A DNA stretch of 64,000 bases from Xestospongia muta (Eukaryota; Porifera; Demospongiae; Haplosclerida; Petrosiidae). The stretch is from assembly GCA_963693285.1 (NCBI GenBank), contig OY848927.1, positions 4,020,643 to 4,084,642 of the forward strand, written 5' to 3'. This document shows, one piece after another, positions 37,513 to 52,770 of this stretch. Each line of letters starts with the position of its first letter. Positions within the stretch are counted from its first letter, which is position 1. The notes beneath the pieces are model-generated. The model was given only the letters and a program-made list of their open reading frames with translations, did not search any database and was not told the origin of the DNA. Made by a program: the position numbers and the translations under genes.

Positions 37513-37678
37513 ATGCTTGGAAGAGTTAGGTCAGTTGGAGTACACCAAAAGAAAACTTTGGATCAATTGCCATGGTCTGTTGTGAGAAAACTTACTCAGT
37601 TATTAGATCGTCCTCATCCAGACCATCATAACTGGCAAGCTTTACTGTCACATTGTGAAGTGGTTGGTAAGTAAGATG

Positions 37679-37712
<34 letters not shown>

Positions 37713-40700
37713 TGGAGGAATTAAACTAAACATTTTATTACATTAAATAGTATTATAGTAAAGGAACAATTGATAGATATTATAAATGAACAATGTAATT
37801 AAACTCAATAACAAATAATTAACTCTTATTGATTGTTATATTAAAATTTCATACATTGTGTCACAAAAAAGTATTTCAATAAACAATGTTTGTTTTGATA
37901 TTTTCAGGTCTTCAGTTTCATGCTGATGAGGTTGCCAATTTCCAGTCAATAGCCAATAGAGCAGTAGGTAGTCCTTCTGAGGCAGTTATTCAAGACTTTA
38001 TCACACGTGGTCTCACTACAGATGATCTTTATCTCATTCTTGAGGATATGGGACACAAAATTGGCATGAAAATTCTTCAAGACCAAGGTAGGTCTTCCAT
38101 TTAAGAAGTAAGAGAAATTCACTGTCCTCCCACTTATTCTATATTGGTTTAACATGTGACATATGTAGCTAGAATTTTTTGTTATCCAATAAAATTAATA
38201 TAATTTTTGTGTGGGCCATTAATGGTGAGTTATTGTTAGGTAGTAGTTCTGGAACCTTCTTTGATTTTCTTTAGCTGTATGAATTATTTACTGAGACTGG
38301 TCTGTAGCTTGAATCCCTATTTATTGCCCCATTGATATGTTACAATGTGTTTATAACTAAATGTATGCTGTCCTCCATATGTGCCATTCATAATGATAAC
38401 TTGCATATTGAAAGTAGTAGACCTGTGAACTTTGTAAACCATCACAACAACATTTTTGTAATAGGAATGCTCTCTCTGTCTCTCTCTCCGTCTTTTTCTC
38501 TCCCTCCCCTCTCTCCCTCTCTCCCTCTCTCCCTCTCTCCCTTCTATAATAGCATAGGTTATTAATATATTGATATACATTTTGAGAGAAATGTATTGTT
38601 GAATCAATATTTGTATAGTTACCATATATGGGTAAGAGACAGGGAACAAGAGAGACAGCTCTAATGAAGTGTTATTTTAAAATTACCCTATAGGAAAGGA
38701 AGGAAGTGGACACATATGTACACATTGTGTGGGTGTACTGATAGCCCCTCTGTCTCTGAGAAGTTGCCATGGATCATTACAATCCCATAATCATTAGCTC
38801 CTGTCAATTACAATTGGAATTCATTAATCCACATTATTTCCTTTTTGAAAGCTCTATTTAAAATATCACAGAACTATCTAATCATTAGATTACAGAGTTT
38901 TTAAAGTAGCTTGCGTAATATATTTACACAAGTCTCAAAACCTCAAGCATTACATGACCTATTACTATAGGGATTTTTTTGTTAATACTATAAACCTACA
39001 CAGGTTAATGTTTTAACCACAAAGTATACAAGTTCTTTTAGTGTTTTATCTGTTTTTGTTTAGTTAGCAACCAATGGGCTGGATGATAACATGAGAGCTT
39101 AAAAGTGAAACTATAACTAATAAACCACATGTATTGGTTGTGAGCTCACACTTGAAAGTCACATCTAAATTTGGGTGTTTGTCCTATTGTGTTTCTCTTT
39201 TTGAAATTAGAGCTGAAAATGATTATGTTAGCATTAGAGATGTCGATCTTTCAGTACTTTATTTGCTATAATACACACTTTTGTTATATTGTTTTGACAT
39301 TGTATCAGCTGATCCAAGTTCTCACAAAGTAAATAGTATAAATGTAGCTCTTTTTGATTAATTCTTTTTCCTGTTTCAATGACTTTCAATTCTCTCTTGT
39401 TTCCTAGTTTCTCCTCATCTCCTGGCAACAACAACTCAGGAGACAAATTCTCAGGATGGTCCTCCAAGGAGCAATAGTGGTGGAGGAAGGGAAACTAGTC
39501 AAGATTGTACCAGTTCTTCAGGTCAGATGCCCACTCAGCCTCAGCATCAGTATCATCCTGAAGCTGGACCACTTCCACTTAATGTTCCTCCCACTGTTAT
39601 GGCACCCACAGTGATTCGTGTTTCACAAGGTCACACTCATGATCATCCTCCTATTTGTCATCCAACGGGATACAATGGATACTCAAACTATACTTATCAA
39701 CATCATCAACCCTCTACTCTATCTGCTCAATACCCTAGCCACACCCATTCCCCTAATCAATCGGGATATTTCTTTTCATCTCAAGCCACTCCGACAGCAC
39801 AATTTAGTTCTCCACCTCCCCCTCCTTACTCTCCACACATCCACCTTCCACCCTCCCTTCAAACTACTCCTCCCACGGAAAATGTTCCTTCTCAAGAACC
39901 TCTCCGACTTTCATCAAGCCCTCAAGGTCAAAGACAATACAATGGCAGTGGATCGTCCCCTAGAGGATCTCCAGGACCTCAAAGTAATGGGACTTCTCCT
40001 GTTTTTTCAGTACCACATACGCTACCATTCTCTTGGGGAGAGGGATCAGAGGTGACAGTGTCAAGACTAAGTGGAACATCTCCATCTCCTTCATCAGGTT
40101 AACAATAGTAGAAAAAACAGTGTCTATGTTAACTATTTACACACAGTTAGTTGCTAACACTAGCTAAGTTTCATATAGAAATGCAACGAAAAGATATTCT
40201 AAAAATTGTTTAGAGTCACACTCAATATAGAATGTTTAAGCTGCAGTTGAACTTGAAGCCAAAGTTAGGGTACAAATTAGTGTGACTAAAGGAATGTTGT
40301 CACAACATGATTGCTGTTATTTTATGATATATTTGTGTGTGTTGCCAGATATTTCAAGTTTGCCATCAACAGTCTCCTCTGATGGACCCGGTAGTGCTGC
40401 TACACAACCAATAGCTCCCGCCAATCCAGGACCTGATCTCCGACTTAGTATCCTACATTTTTCCTATACTGATCTCAGTGCTGCTACTTTTAATTTCACG
40501 GAGGGTCTCATTGGACATGGAGCATTTGGCAGTGTCTTTAGAGCCAATATTAGAGGGTGTGGTCATTTTGCTATTAAGAAGTTGCATAATGTGAGATACA
40601 ACAGTGCAATTTGACTAGAAATATTGTTCTCTTGCATTGATTGTGTTTATCCGTTGATAAAAATCTTTTTTCCTTTAAATGCACACATTGTGATGTTTCT

Positions 40701-42215
40701 TTTTCTATAGAGATCGGAAATGCAGTCAGAGATGGAAGGAACGCTATTTTTTGAGCCCCTTCATCAGGAAAGCTTTATGCTTGAGTTGCAATCACTTATC
40801 AAGTATGCTCTCTCTCTCTCTCTCTCTCTGCTGACTTACCTTTTCTCTCTCTAGATATAAACATCGCAACATTCTTAGTCTCGTAGCAATCAGTGATGAT
40901 GGACCTAGACCTTGTCTGGTTTACGAGTATATGGAGAATGGGTCTCTGGCTGACTGTCTTCTCGGCAAGGTATGTATGTATTCATATATTGTACAGTTGT
41001 ATTATTAATATTGGTTTATATTGCGTAGAGAGAAAATATCACTTTGTCTTGGAAATTACGTATGGAGATAGTTAGTCAAGTTGCTGATGCTTTAAACTTT
41101 TTGCATATTGTAAATCATCCTCACTGTTTAATACATGGAGATGTTAAAAGGTAAGGCAGAAGAAATGAATGAGTTAGTGAAATTGCAAAATTATATTTTT
41201 GTTTTGACATAGCTACTTATTTTAATAGTTGATGTTAATTATATTCTGCCATTATCTCACTTTTTAAATGTCCCTCTATTGTACTTTTAGTTCAAATATT
41301 CTCTTGGATCGACACATGACTCCTAAACTCTCAGATTTTGGGTTGGCTCGTGAATGCTACACTCGTCCATCTCATATGACAACTGTCAGTGCAACCAGTC
41401 GTGTTGCTATGGGAACAGTAGCATATATGGCACCAGAGTTTTTCCGTAATCCAAAACCCTCATCTAAGACAGATGTATATGCGTTTGGTGTAGTCATGTT
41501 AGAAGTATTCACTGGTCAAGCTGCTGATGATCCTAGTCGTGATATACGTACACTCGTAAGTCTAATATCATCTTTAAGCTCCTCTCTTTCATATACAATG
41601 ATGGCAGGTCTACCATCTGCAGCCATTGTTCAATGATCCTGACAAGAACAGAGAACTTATTCTTCATGAGGCTGATGTGAGAGGTGCCTGGCCTTCAGAT
41701 ACTGCGGTAGGTTTCTTTGTCATTGCTACCTTTTGTCTTCAAGATAAACCAAAATTAAGACCACCCATGAACCAGGTAAAATAACGATAACTTTCTTAAC
41801 TGTCACTGTATTTTGTTTATGTGTACTGATCTATTGACCAAATAGACATAATATATTTATTGACCTATTGATTAATCCATCCACATATCCATTTATTGTT
41901 AGTTAATCTATTTATTAAAGGAGTTGTACTGTGGTATAAAGGATTTAAAATAGCAACATCAGATACTACTCCCATAATGCTATTACGAAAAACGATTATT
42001 ACTTTGAATGCGATAGTTAATGCCATGTATTCTAGTGTTACTATTTTCATTATTTATATGGCAATATAATTCCTGTAATGCATTCATCCGTCTTCTCATT
42101 ATCATAGGTACGAGACCAGATTACAATACTACTTGATGAAGCTGTACTTCAACAAAATCTCCATTTATCACAATCTCGACCACAACAAACTAGGCAAGTC
42201 TATAATAAAATTTGA
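37513..42215 (+). CDS. Death-domain protein kinase, IRAK/Pelle-like
   Basis: Exons: 37513-37666, 37908-38087, 39408-40097, 40349-40590, 40711-40802, 40855-40969, 41029-41150, 41291-41555, 41608-41775, 42108-42215. The first two encode a death domain (LPWSVVRKLTQLLDRP through LILEDMGHKIGMKILQ). A long Pro/Ser/Gln/His-rich linker (39408-40097) follows, then a kinase: GHGAFGSVF glycine loop, AIKKL lysine, HGDVKSSNILLD catalytic loop, DFGLA, APEF and a conserved TDVYAFGVVMLEV helix F. Death domain - linker - kinase is the Pelle/IRAK plan, acting below MyD88 in Toll/IL-1R signalling. HGD in place of HRD matches IRAK1-type kinases. The start at 37513 is favoured because GTAAGT at 37419 and AG at 37506-37507 fit a 5' UTR intron; an ATG at 37438 is the alternative. 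Confidence 0.9.
37680..37711 (+). repeat. (GT)16 just inside a 5' splice site
   Basis: A perfect (TG)n tract 13 nt after the donor GTAAGT of the death-domain exon ending at 37666. UG-rich tracts near donors can bind splicing regulators such as CELF or TDP-43; that role here is inference. Confidence 0.85.
38088..39407 (+). other. IRAK-like gene long intron
   Basis: A 1.3 kb intron that holds a CT-rich tract at 38467-38541 on the sense strand. The tract is followed by ATAATAG, a possible cryptic acceptor, but no obvious exon follows. Confidence 0.5.
40808..40829 (+). repeat. Short CT tract in a 52-nt IRAK intron
   Basis: (CT)n begins within 5 nt of the donor GTATGC at 40803. A second CT run ends at the acceptor CTCTAG at 40854. 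Confidence 0.85.
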
Positions 42216-43933
42216 ACTAAAGGAGTTAAAATATACATGTAGGTGGAGCTAAGTTCATTTGGAGATGACCTTTTTCTAATCAAGTCTTGTATGTTGGTTA
42301 CTGCCTGAAAAAATCACAGGACCATAGTTACTTTCTTTTTATTGTTTATACGTGTTTAAATTTAATTTTCCCTGTTTTTGAAAGTTAATCCTGAGCCTAT
42401 ATTTTTCGACAATGCTTGTAAAGTCAAATGTGTAGTCAAGTCTAGCTATGGTGCCTGTCATGAAAACAGTTTTTACAATTTCTCTTCTAATAAATATGAT
42501 ATAATTGTTATGAACAAAATGTATTCAGTTCACTGTCATAATTAATATGGAATGTCTAGTCTGGCATTGTAAGAGATAGCAATATCAGACTAGGAAATAT
42601 TATGGATAACATACCAATGGATAAATAATACTATTGTATATTGAATGTGTCATACTAATTTAGTTAAAATTCAAACTTAAATTAGAATTAACACAATGTT
42701 CATATAAAAGATACAATTGTAGTTACTGAATACACTAATTATACACACAAAGCTCATTATAATGTGGTTATCAACTTGAAGTATCATTATTATGGTATCA
42801 TTATTATGGTATCATTATTTTGGTATCATTATTTTGATATTATTATTATGGTATCATTATTTTGATATTATTATTTTGGTATCATTATTATGGTATCATT
42901 ATTATGGTATCATTAATTAATTATTAGTAACTTAGCAACAAATGTCTGCACTTTATTACTATTCATTGCTTTGGATAATGATACCATAATAATAATATCA
43001 AAATAATGATACCATAATAATAATATCATAATAGTGATACCATAATAATGATACCATAATAATGACACCAAAATAATGATACCATAATAATGATACCAAA
43101 ATAATGATACCAAAATAGTCTATGGAGTTTTCTCAGTCTAGTATGTAGTCCTGAGATCAGACTGGGAGTTTGATCAACAAGTATTTGATATCTATCAAGT
43201 TATATGTCTTCAAAATTGTATTATACATAATGATGGTAATAATTTACATTTTCTTTTGGCATTGTTAGCATTTATTGAAACTGAGTATAGAACTTTTAAT
43301 ACCATTAATACTAATATCACTATAAACAATTAGCTATTGTTTTAACTTTGTAGAAAAGTTTAAAATGATATTGTTGGTCTTAAACAATAATTTACCCATA
43401 ATGTTACTATAGCATTGTTGTACTAGTACATGTGTACAATTAATTAATGAATCTCTACTTACTTTACGGACTTAAAATGTTTGTTGACAACCACTTATTC
43501 TGCTCAATAAGGACTTATATACTTAGCTTTAAAAAACTGGGCCATTTCTTAACTCAAGACCATTGGCTATAAGTCCATGGTCTTGATTTTAAAAATTGAG
43601 AATCACTCTACTCTACTTAACAAGGACCTATATAGCTAACTTCATTAAAAAATTGCACAAATGAACCTATTGTAGTTACATAGCCTGATAGATACTGACC
43701 TCAGACATGATTTGTATACAATGGAGTACAATCTTTGAAATAAATCTTAGTTAAACACGAAGTCGAACAGAAACCTTGTGAAAAACTGAAATCTTAAAGA
43801 AATATTACTGAAATGTTTGAAGTCTTTGGAAATCTCATCAACTTATATGCAAAATCTCCATCCTCAATTTAGTATCCTCCTCCTCTCATAAACAGTGGGC
43901 GTGTCAGTGTTTGTATGAGGGAAGTGGCTTAGA
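42216..43933. other. Spacer between the kinase and pseudokinase genes
   Basis: About 1.7 kb, AT-rich. It contains the large inverted 14-bp repeat at 42777-43117. Otherwise no gene was recognised. Confidence 0.6.
42777..43117. repeat. 14-bp minisatellite in two inverted arms
   Basis: The left arm (42777-42915) repeats GGTATCATTATTAT and variants with TTT or GATATT. After a spacer of about 60 nt, the right arm (42975-43117) repeats the reverse complement ATAATAATGATACC with the same kinds of variant. The arms can pair into a hairpin with a stem of about 140 bp. Confidence 0.88.
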
Positions 43934-46504
<2,571 letters not shown>

Positions 46505-46771
46505 AACAAGGTATTTTTAGGGGTATTTATGGCTATATCATTTCTTCAATCAGCAGTTGGCTTATGTTTTTTTGGTTGACAATTTTAAGGTTTTGCTACA
46601 AATTGTATGATATGTACATGTGATATGTAGCCTTTTTGTTTTGTGCGTGTGCATTCTATACATCTGTGTAACACAATTTTACATACTCATTTCAATTTTA
46701 TTTTTGTATTCATATTTTATTGTTATTATGATAAGATACAATATATGACTGTCAATAGAAATGTGTTGTTC

Positions 46772-47281
46772 CTATGGCCATTCCCACTGACTAGGAGGAG
46801 GTTCTGCTATGAGAGGTTCCCACGGCTGCCACTCCTCCATTTTTGCGACTAATTGTAGCTCCCTTTCTGCTTGATCAATGAGTTCTTCCACTTGACCACA
46901 CCCAATTTTTTCCTCTATTGTAGACACACTAGTCTCCTGTAGGAGGCACGAATATCATCTTTAGCTTAATATCTACTAACTTACTGCTTGAACTAGTTGC
47001 ATTCTTTGTTGCACAATCTTTTCAGTGTGTCTTCTATATGCTGCCTCTTTTGGTAGTCTCTGTAATGCTGTGAGTGTTTTTGTGTAGATGTTACACAAGA
47101 CCTATATATATAAATAATTTTAAACAATGGGGTATTCTTCATTATTATGAAGGTCATACCTCTCTAGCATTAGGAACTACGGTGTAGCCTACTACTGCCG
47201 TGGTCTAAAGGAAGTTAAGATGCACGTCAATGTTCACCATAGTAAAAATGTACTTACTTTCTTTACTGCACCACTCGCCAT
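46772..47281 (-). CDS. NDUFA5: NADH dehydrogenase 1 alpha subcomplex subunit 5
   Basis: Four exons: 47258-47281 (MASGAVKK), 47160-47204, about 46986-47099, and 46772 to about 46937. The protein is close to 110 aa, the family's normal size. Diagnostic segments: MASGAVKK-TTAVVGYTVV, IYTKTLTALQRLPKEAAYRR and the Trp-rich terminus EEWQPWEPLIAEPPPSQWEW-P. NDUFA5 is an accessory subunit of mitochondrial complex I, in the matrix arm. The start codon lies 74 bp from that of BRE1 on the other strand. Its 3' end converges on the pseudokinase gene with a 267-bp gap. Confidence 0.95.
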
Positions 47282-47355
47282 ATTTAAAGCTTAAACCTTG
47301 AGGGTTAAAATAAACTTGTACTTTTCCGTATACCTTCGTATTTGTTTGTTACAGC
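47282..47355. promoter_or_regulatory. Bidirectional promoter, NDUFA5 / BRE1
   Basis: Only 74 bp separate the two divergent start codons, so both 5' UTRs and core promoters must share or overlap this stretch. No TATA box is obvious. Confidence 0.75.
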
Positions 47356-49059
47356 ATGGCTGCCAAGAGGCCTGCAGGTGAAGAAGGACCTGTTCCTCCA
47401 GCTAAGAGACCAACAGTACCTTTGACGCCATTACACGTACCACCTGCCACGAGCCAGGAAGATTTAGATATTAAAATATTGCAGGTAAAAATAAACTCTG
47501 GGTGGATTAAAGGGGTGGGGACCCAGTGCATAATAGTACTGGCACAATTAAGTTATATTTTCTTACACTAATGTTTTGTATCTGATAGTTGGACATTATG
47601 TGTCTTATTAGGTTCAAAATCGCAAGTTAGCGGAGAGATTAAAAGAGAGAAACCATCACCAGGAGCTGTTACAGCAACGAGTTGACCGTCTTGAAGAAGA
47701 CAAAGAAGCTGCTGTTGAAGTCATTGTGGCAGTTGAACAACATTTGAAAGTGTTTGTACAAGAACTCCAAGCATATTTAGGTGTGTGGGTGGAACACCTG
47801 TACTGTATTCTTTATATATTGTATTAGAACTGAATACAGAAACGTTATCATCGTCTTTAACTAACTTGTCAAACCAGTCTGCTAATGCTGCTATAAACTC
47901 GCTTGACCAGTTTTTCTCCTCAATTTCTTCCTGTGTTGTTAGTAGAGGATTGCAACTTTTCACTCACTTAAAAGAATTAAAGGTAAGATGACATTTCAAT
48001 GGAATCCTTTGGTAAGTATTTCTCTTTCAAGTGAATATTTATTACCAGTTAAACTAGTAATTAAAACTAGTCAAACTAGTTTTCAATCTCTTACAGGACA
48101 CTATCACAAAGTCTGGTGGAGTAGAATCCTCAATCATAACAGAATTAGAAAAATTAGTTAAAGAGAGACAACAAAGTCTGGAAGCTTTAGATGACATGAG
48201 GTAATAGTTATAATAGTTACGTTCTAATACTAAGCTGTGATTTATTAGACAAAGATTAGATCCTAGTGAAGTTCATAAGATCAAAGGTCATGTTGAAGTT
48301 TTAGAAGCTAAGTGTGAGAGACTAGAAAATGATCTTGGTGATGCTAGGTATTGATGTTCTTGATCAGTTGTATAACTTACTTTGTGTAGATTTGATTTAG
48401 AGAAATCACTAACACGAAATGAACGTCTACAAAGACAGTTAGTGGAAGCTTTAGAGAATACTCGTTCAGCAAGTTCTCCTTCTGAGTCTGTAGGAGAAAG
48501 TAGTGTGAAGGACTCTATACCTATGGAGACTTCTATACAAGTAGTGTCTCCTACTGTTCCTTTAGCTACCTCCACTACTGGTGTTGGAACTGGAGAGAAA
48601 GCTACAACTGTATCTAATGAAGAAGTATGATGTTAAATAGAAGAGGATTAACACACATACTCTTTCTCTCTCCTTTTATACAAAGCTTGATAGTTTAAAA
48701 TCTGAGATAGAAGATGCTCAGAAGTTAGCAGAGTCTCGTCTTGCTGAAGTTGATCAGTTGTCTCAGCAAATCACTAATCTCAAACAAGACTTGGAGAAAG
48801 CTAAACTGGCCAATCAACAAGTTAAATGAACCCATTCTTATTACTTTATCAAAGAATTTCACAGATACCTGAGAGTAGTGTTCGTGAGTCAGCTGTATAC
48901 AAGTCTCTTCAAAGTCAGTACAGTATACTAATGTTGGAACATCAACAACTAAGAACATCCTATGAAGAGGCTAGGCGACTTTTGAACACAGCTAAAACAC
49001 AACATATTATGCAACTAGAAGATATTAGGTAAGAGGAACATTTCTTCTTTCAATCTCTT

Positions 49060-49097
<38 letters not shown>

Positions 49098-51213
49098 GGC
49101 AAGAGGAACTATGTTATCAGAGTGAAGTACGTGAAGAGATGTCACAGTTAGAGACAAGCTTGGCTGCAGTGCAACGAGATTATGAACTATTAAAGATAGA
49201 ACATGAACAGGCAATGGCTGCCAATGAACAAGCAGCTCCTATTGCTAAGTATGTTAAAATTATATTGAGAGTCCTCATTCACTAGTTTACACTGTAGAGA
49301 GCTACAAGAGATGGTAAATAGTCTACAGAAAAATATTCAACAACTCAAAGGAGAGATAAGTCGCTACAAGACTCGTGCTCATAAAGCTGAAGAAAAAATT
49401 GGAAAGGTAGTTATCCTACCATTGCTATACTCTAGTAGACTTTGTCTCAGTTGCAGGAGGAAAAGGAGAAAGACACCAAAGGAGAGCAGGAAGTCCCAGC
49501 CTCATCACAGGAAGACAAAACTTCCACTTCTAGTCAAGTTCAAGAGTCATCTCTTCAGGATCAAACTGCTCCCACATCTGATAAAACAGAGCAAAATGCA
49601 AAAGAACGCATACAGACTTTGGAGATGGAGAAGAAAGAGCTTGAACTACAACTTGAAAGCTATTTAACTGCAGATAAAGAACAAAGAGAAAAAGCTGAAC
49701 TGATAACTGCAGAAAAAAAAGCTCGGCAACATGTAAGAGCTGAATTTTCAGTTAGCCAATATAAATTACATGAATGTCAAGACATTGAGGTACAGTGTTT
49801 GTCAAAAGATCTTCCACTAGAGACCAATCCTCTGCCAGGATGGCTTTAATAGTTCAGATGGTAGAGAACATTTAAGGGATTGTGGGTTTCAATGCGGCTC
49901 TGTTCTTTACTCTAATATAGTTGCCTCTGTACATATATTTCTTTGTATAGACTGATGAACTGAAAAAGAAACTTGAAGAAAGTCGTAAAGAATATGAAAA
50001 GAAGAAAGAGCATTTAAAGGAAGGTAAAAAAATTACTACTCACTACAATCATTAACGGATTTTCCTGTCATTCAGATCATAAACAGTTACAACGAGAAGT
50101 GAGTAACAAAAAGCAAGAGGCTCAGGCACTCATGGCAGAAATGGAGTCCATAGCACAAGCCTTTGAGGAAATGCAAGAACAAAACATACGACTTTTACAA
50201 CAGTTAAAAGTAACGAACACTTGAAGTGTGCACATGTTATGTTGCTCTGTCTGTCTAAGGAAAAAGACGATGCTAATTTTAAGTTGATGTCTGAAAGAAT
50301 TAAGTCTAAAAGTCTTCAAAAGCTTCTCACAGAAGAGAAACAATTATTACAAGCTGAAGTGGCTGCCATTACTGCTGAAAGAGACAGGTTTTACTAACTG
50401 CTACTATTATCGCATCATAAATTATAAAACATCATAGATTGAACACTCTTGTTCAAAAGTTAGAAGACAGAGAGAAGAACTCAGAGGCAGCCATTGCATC
50501 ATCTGAAAAAGAGGTATCTTTAAAACAGCAAGCAATGGAAATACATAAGAAAAAGGTGTTTATTTTAAAAAAGACAACAAACGGTTTAATGTTATTAATT
50601 GTCTAGGCTCTCGAGTCATCTCAACAGTTACAGGATGTCCTGTTAAAAGTCAGTGAACTTGAAGGATTTGTTGCATCAATACAACAGTCACTGATGAGTA
50701 AAACAGAAGAATGTGAACAAGAGTCTCAAAATACAAGAAGGTATGCATTATGAATTATTCATAATTATTGTTATCATTGATGAGTATATGATGACAGAGC
50801 TCAAGAAGAGGTAGCAAACATGAAAAGAAAACTTGAAAAGTATCGTCAGCGTGAGTGGGCGACCATGAGTGATGAAGTTCTGTTAGAAGAAATCAAGACA
50901 TATAGAGTTAGTTATTTACAAATATTGACCAGGGGCTCAATAATTGTACATGTAACTATACAAAGTATTGGTTCTCTGCTATAGCGATAGCCAGTAGGGG
51001 TTGATAATCTATTTATAAAATACTCTTTATTCTCAGATTAAACTCAACTGTCCAGTGTGTACTAGTCGTAAAAAGGACACTGTCTTGACAAAATGTTTTC
51101 ATGTGTTTTGCTCTGAATGTATCAAAACACGTTATGAAACTAGACAACGAAAATGTCCAAAATGTAATGCTGCATTTGGTGTGAACGACTTTCATAAAAT
51201 CTACCTTTCATAA
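47356..51213 (+). CDS. BRE1: E3 ubiquitin-protein ligase BRE1 (RNF20/RNF40)
   Basis: Many short exons encode a long, largely coiled-coil protein that ends in a RING finger. The N-terminus ([19 protein letters not shown]) and the following [11 protein letters not shown] and [10 protein letters not shown] match animal RNF20/40. The middle ([19 protein letters not shown], then [18 protein letters not shown]) matches the family's conserved coiled coil. The RING is encoded just before the stop: [34 protein letters not shown]1 monoubiquitinates histone H2B with RAD6/UBE2A, linked to Pol II elongation and H3K4/H3K79 methylation. The exon pattern keeps all RING cysteines and histidine. A (CT)n tract at 49061-49097 forms one acceptor's polypyrimidine run. 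Confidence 0.93.
49061..49097 (+). repeat. CT tract at BRE1 acceptor
   Basis: About 36 bp of (CT)n ending CCAG directly before the exon that starts at 49100 (QEELCYQSE). Confidence 0.88.
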
Positions 51214-51451
51214 GTCAATAGAACTTGTTTTATATTTATCAGTAATGGACATTTGCACAATTTTAAGTACGTTCATTCAGATGGTTTGTTTAGCTTTATC
51301 CAATTTCAGTGTTATTAAAGTAACAGGTTATTTAGTTACTTTATTTATCATCACTTTGATTTTTGAGATATTAAATATGTCTATAATGTCATAAATACTT
51401 CTGTGGTAAATGGACAATGAAAAATAAACTAATAAATTTTTAACAAATTAG

Positions 51452-52277
51452 TTAAAAAGTTGATTTAGACTTTCGTCTGCCTCTCCTGACAACCTGCCAT
51501 TCTTCTAAACAGAGAAAAGCAATAAAAGATTTATGATGTTATGATTCTACCATCTTCTGGTGCTTTATCTTCCACTGTCTCTTCTGATATTACTCCATCT
51601 GGTTTGTTACTCTCATCCACTAGTTGTAATCTTTCCAAATCTTTCTCTACTGACTCTTGGTCTCCTTCTTGCTCTCCATCTTCAGTTTCTTCTTCCAAGT
51701 CTTCAAGAACATCTTCAAACTAACATACAAGAAGGATATGATTGGTACTAGTTACATTCAGTTAACCTCATCTTCTACACTTTCTTGTTGTACACATTGA
51801 ACACTGACAGAACCAGCTGGTTGACTTTTGGTAATGAACTCCTGAATGAGTTGTATGTTCCCACGATGATATTCAGCATAAAGGTCACATATCTTTTTTG
51901 AAATCTAACAGTTTTATTGTTAGTTGTTACGGTATTTTCTTTAGTTTTACCATTGGTAAGCTAGCATCTTCTATGAATGTATGAAACTCCTGGTCCATTA
52001 GTACAGACAAGTAATCTTCTAATTCCCATGACTGAACCTCGACTAAAAATAAAGTTTGTTTGTTAAGTGAACACTTATTTGAAAGATCTACTAGTCCATA
52101 CCCACCATTTCTACACATGAAATCTACCGTCACTTCTTCTAACCAAAGGGCCTTCTCTTTACTCTTTGGACCGCCAAATAGATTATCCACACATATATTG
52201 AGAGCATGCCATTCTCTCATAACCCTACTCACAGCTTGATAGAACAAGTCTTTATGGCCATCTCCCATTGCCGCCAT
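51452..52277 (-). CDS. TSR2: Pre-rRNA-processing protein TSR2 homologue
   Basis: Exons: 52106-52277, 51951-52042, about 51769-51904, about 51551-51721 and about 51452-51506. The N-terminal domain carries the TSR2 signature: AVSRVMREWHALNICVDNLF, the GG of FGGPKSKEKALWLEE and a DYLSVLMDQEFHTFIEDASL segment. A long acidic linker follows (EDVLEDLEEETEDGEQEGD), then the C-terminal WQVVRRGRRK found in animal TSR2. TSR2 is a chaperone for ribosomal protein eS26 and supports 18S rRNA maturation. The start at 52277 gives MAAMGDG; a second ATG is at 52268. The first donor is GTGGGT at 52105, chosen by reading frame. The gene converges on BRE1 with about 240 bp between stops. Confidence 0.9.
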
Positions 52278-52447
52278 TTCAGGTCTAAAAATTTAATGCG
52301 GCTATAGTAGCAAAATTTTGAAAAGACTCGTCCACGTGTAGTAATTATGCAAACCGCGGGGTGAGGTTAGACAATGGATGTATTTTATTGTCTGTATTTT
52401 ATGGATGTATTTTATTGTCTGTCTGTACGATTTGTTAGTTATTTCTT

Positions 52448-52570
52448 TTGATAATGGTCACTAATCATGCACATTGTGGACATAAAATGGATTGCAACCT
52501 GAAGTTAATGTTCTTTTATTTAGCCTATAATATATCCAAGGATTGTGAAGTTGTCTTCTGTGAACGAGAA
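52448..52570 (+). pseudogene. Decayed MFS exon 8-9 relic
   Basis: The stretch ATGGTCACTAATCATGCACA and then TTTAGCCTATAATATATCCA closely match exon 8 and the exon 9 acceptor of the downstream transporters, with the intervening coding sequence shortened and altered. It is evidence of a lost copy upstream of the present array. Confidence 0.7.
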
Positions 52571-52770
52571 TCCTATTCTCAAAAAAGTAGCAAAATTGTA
52601 GGCCATTGTGCTCTTATATGTTTAGTAATGTACAAACTTGCCAGGCCTAGTTCTTGTTTGCAATCAGACATATTATATATAATATATTACTGCAGCAGCT
52701 ATATAAGGGGATAAGTTCTTAACTTTTAGCAATTCATGTAATTACAAGTCAGAGGGTGTGGCTTGCTGCC

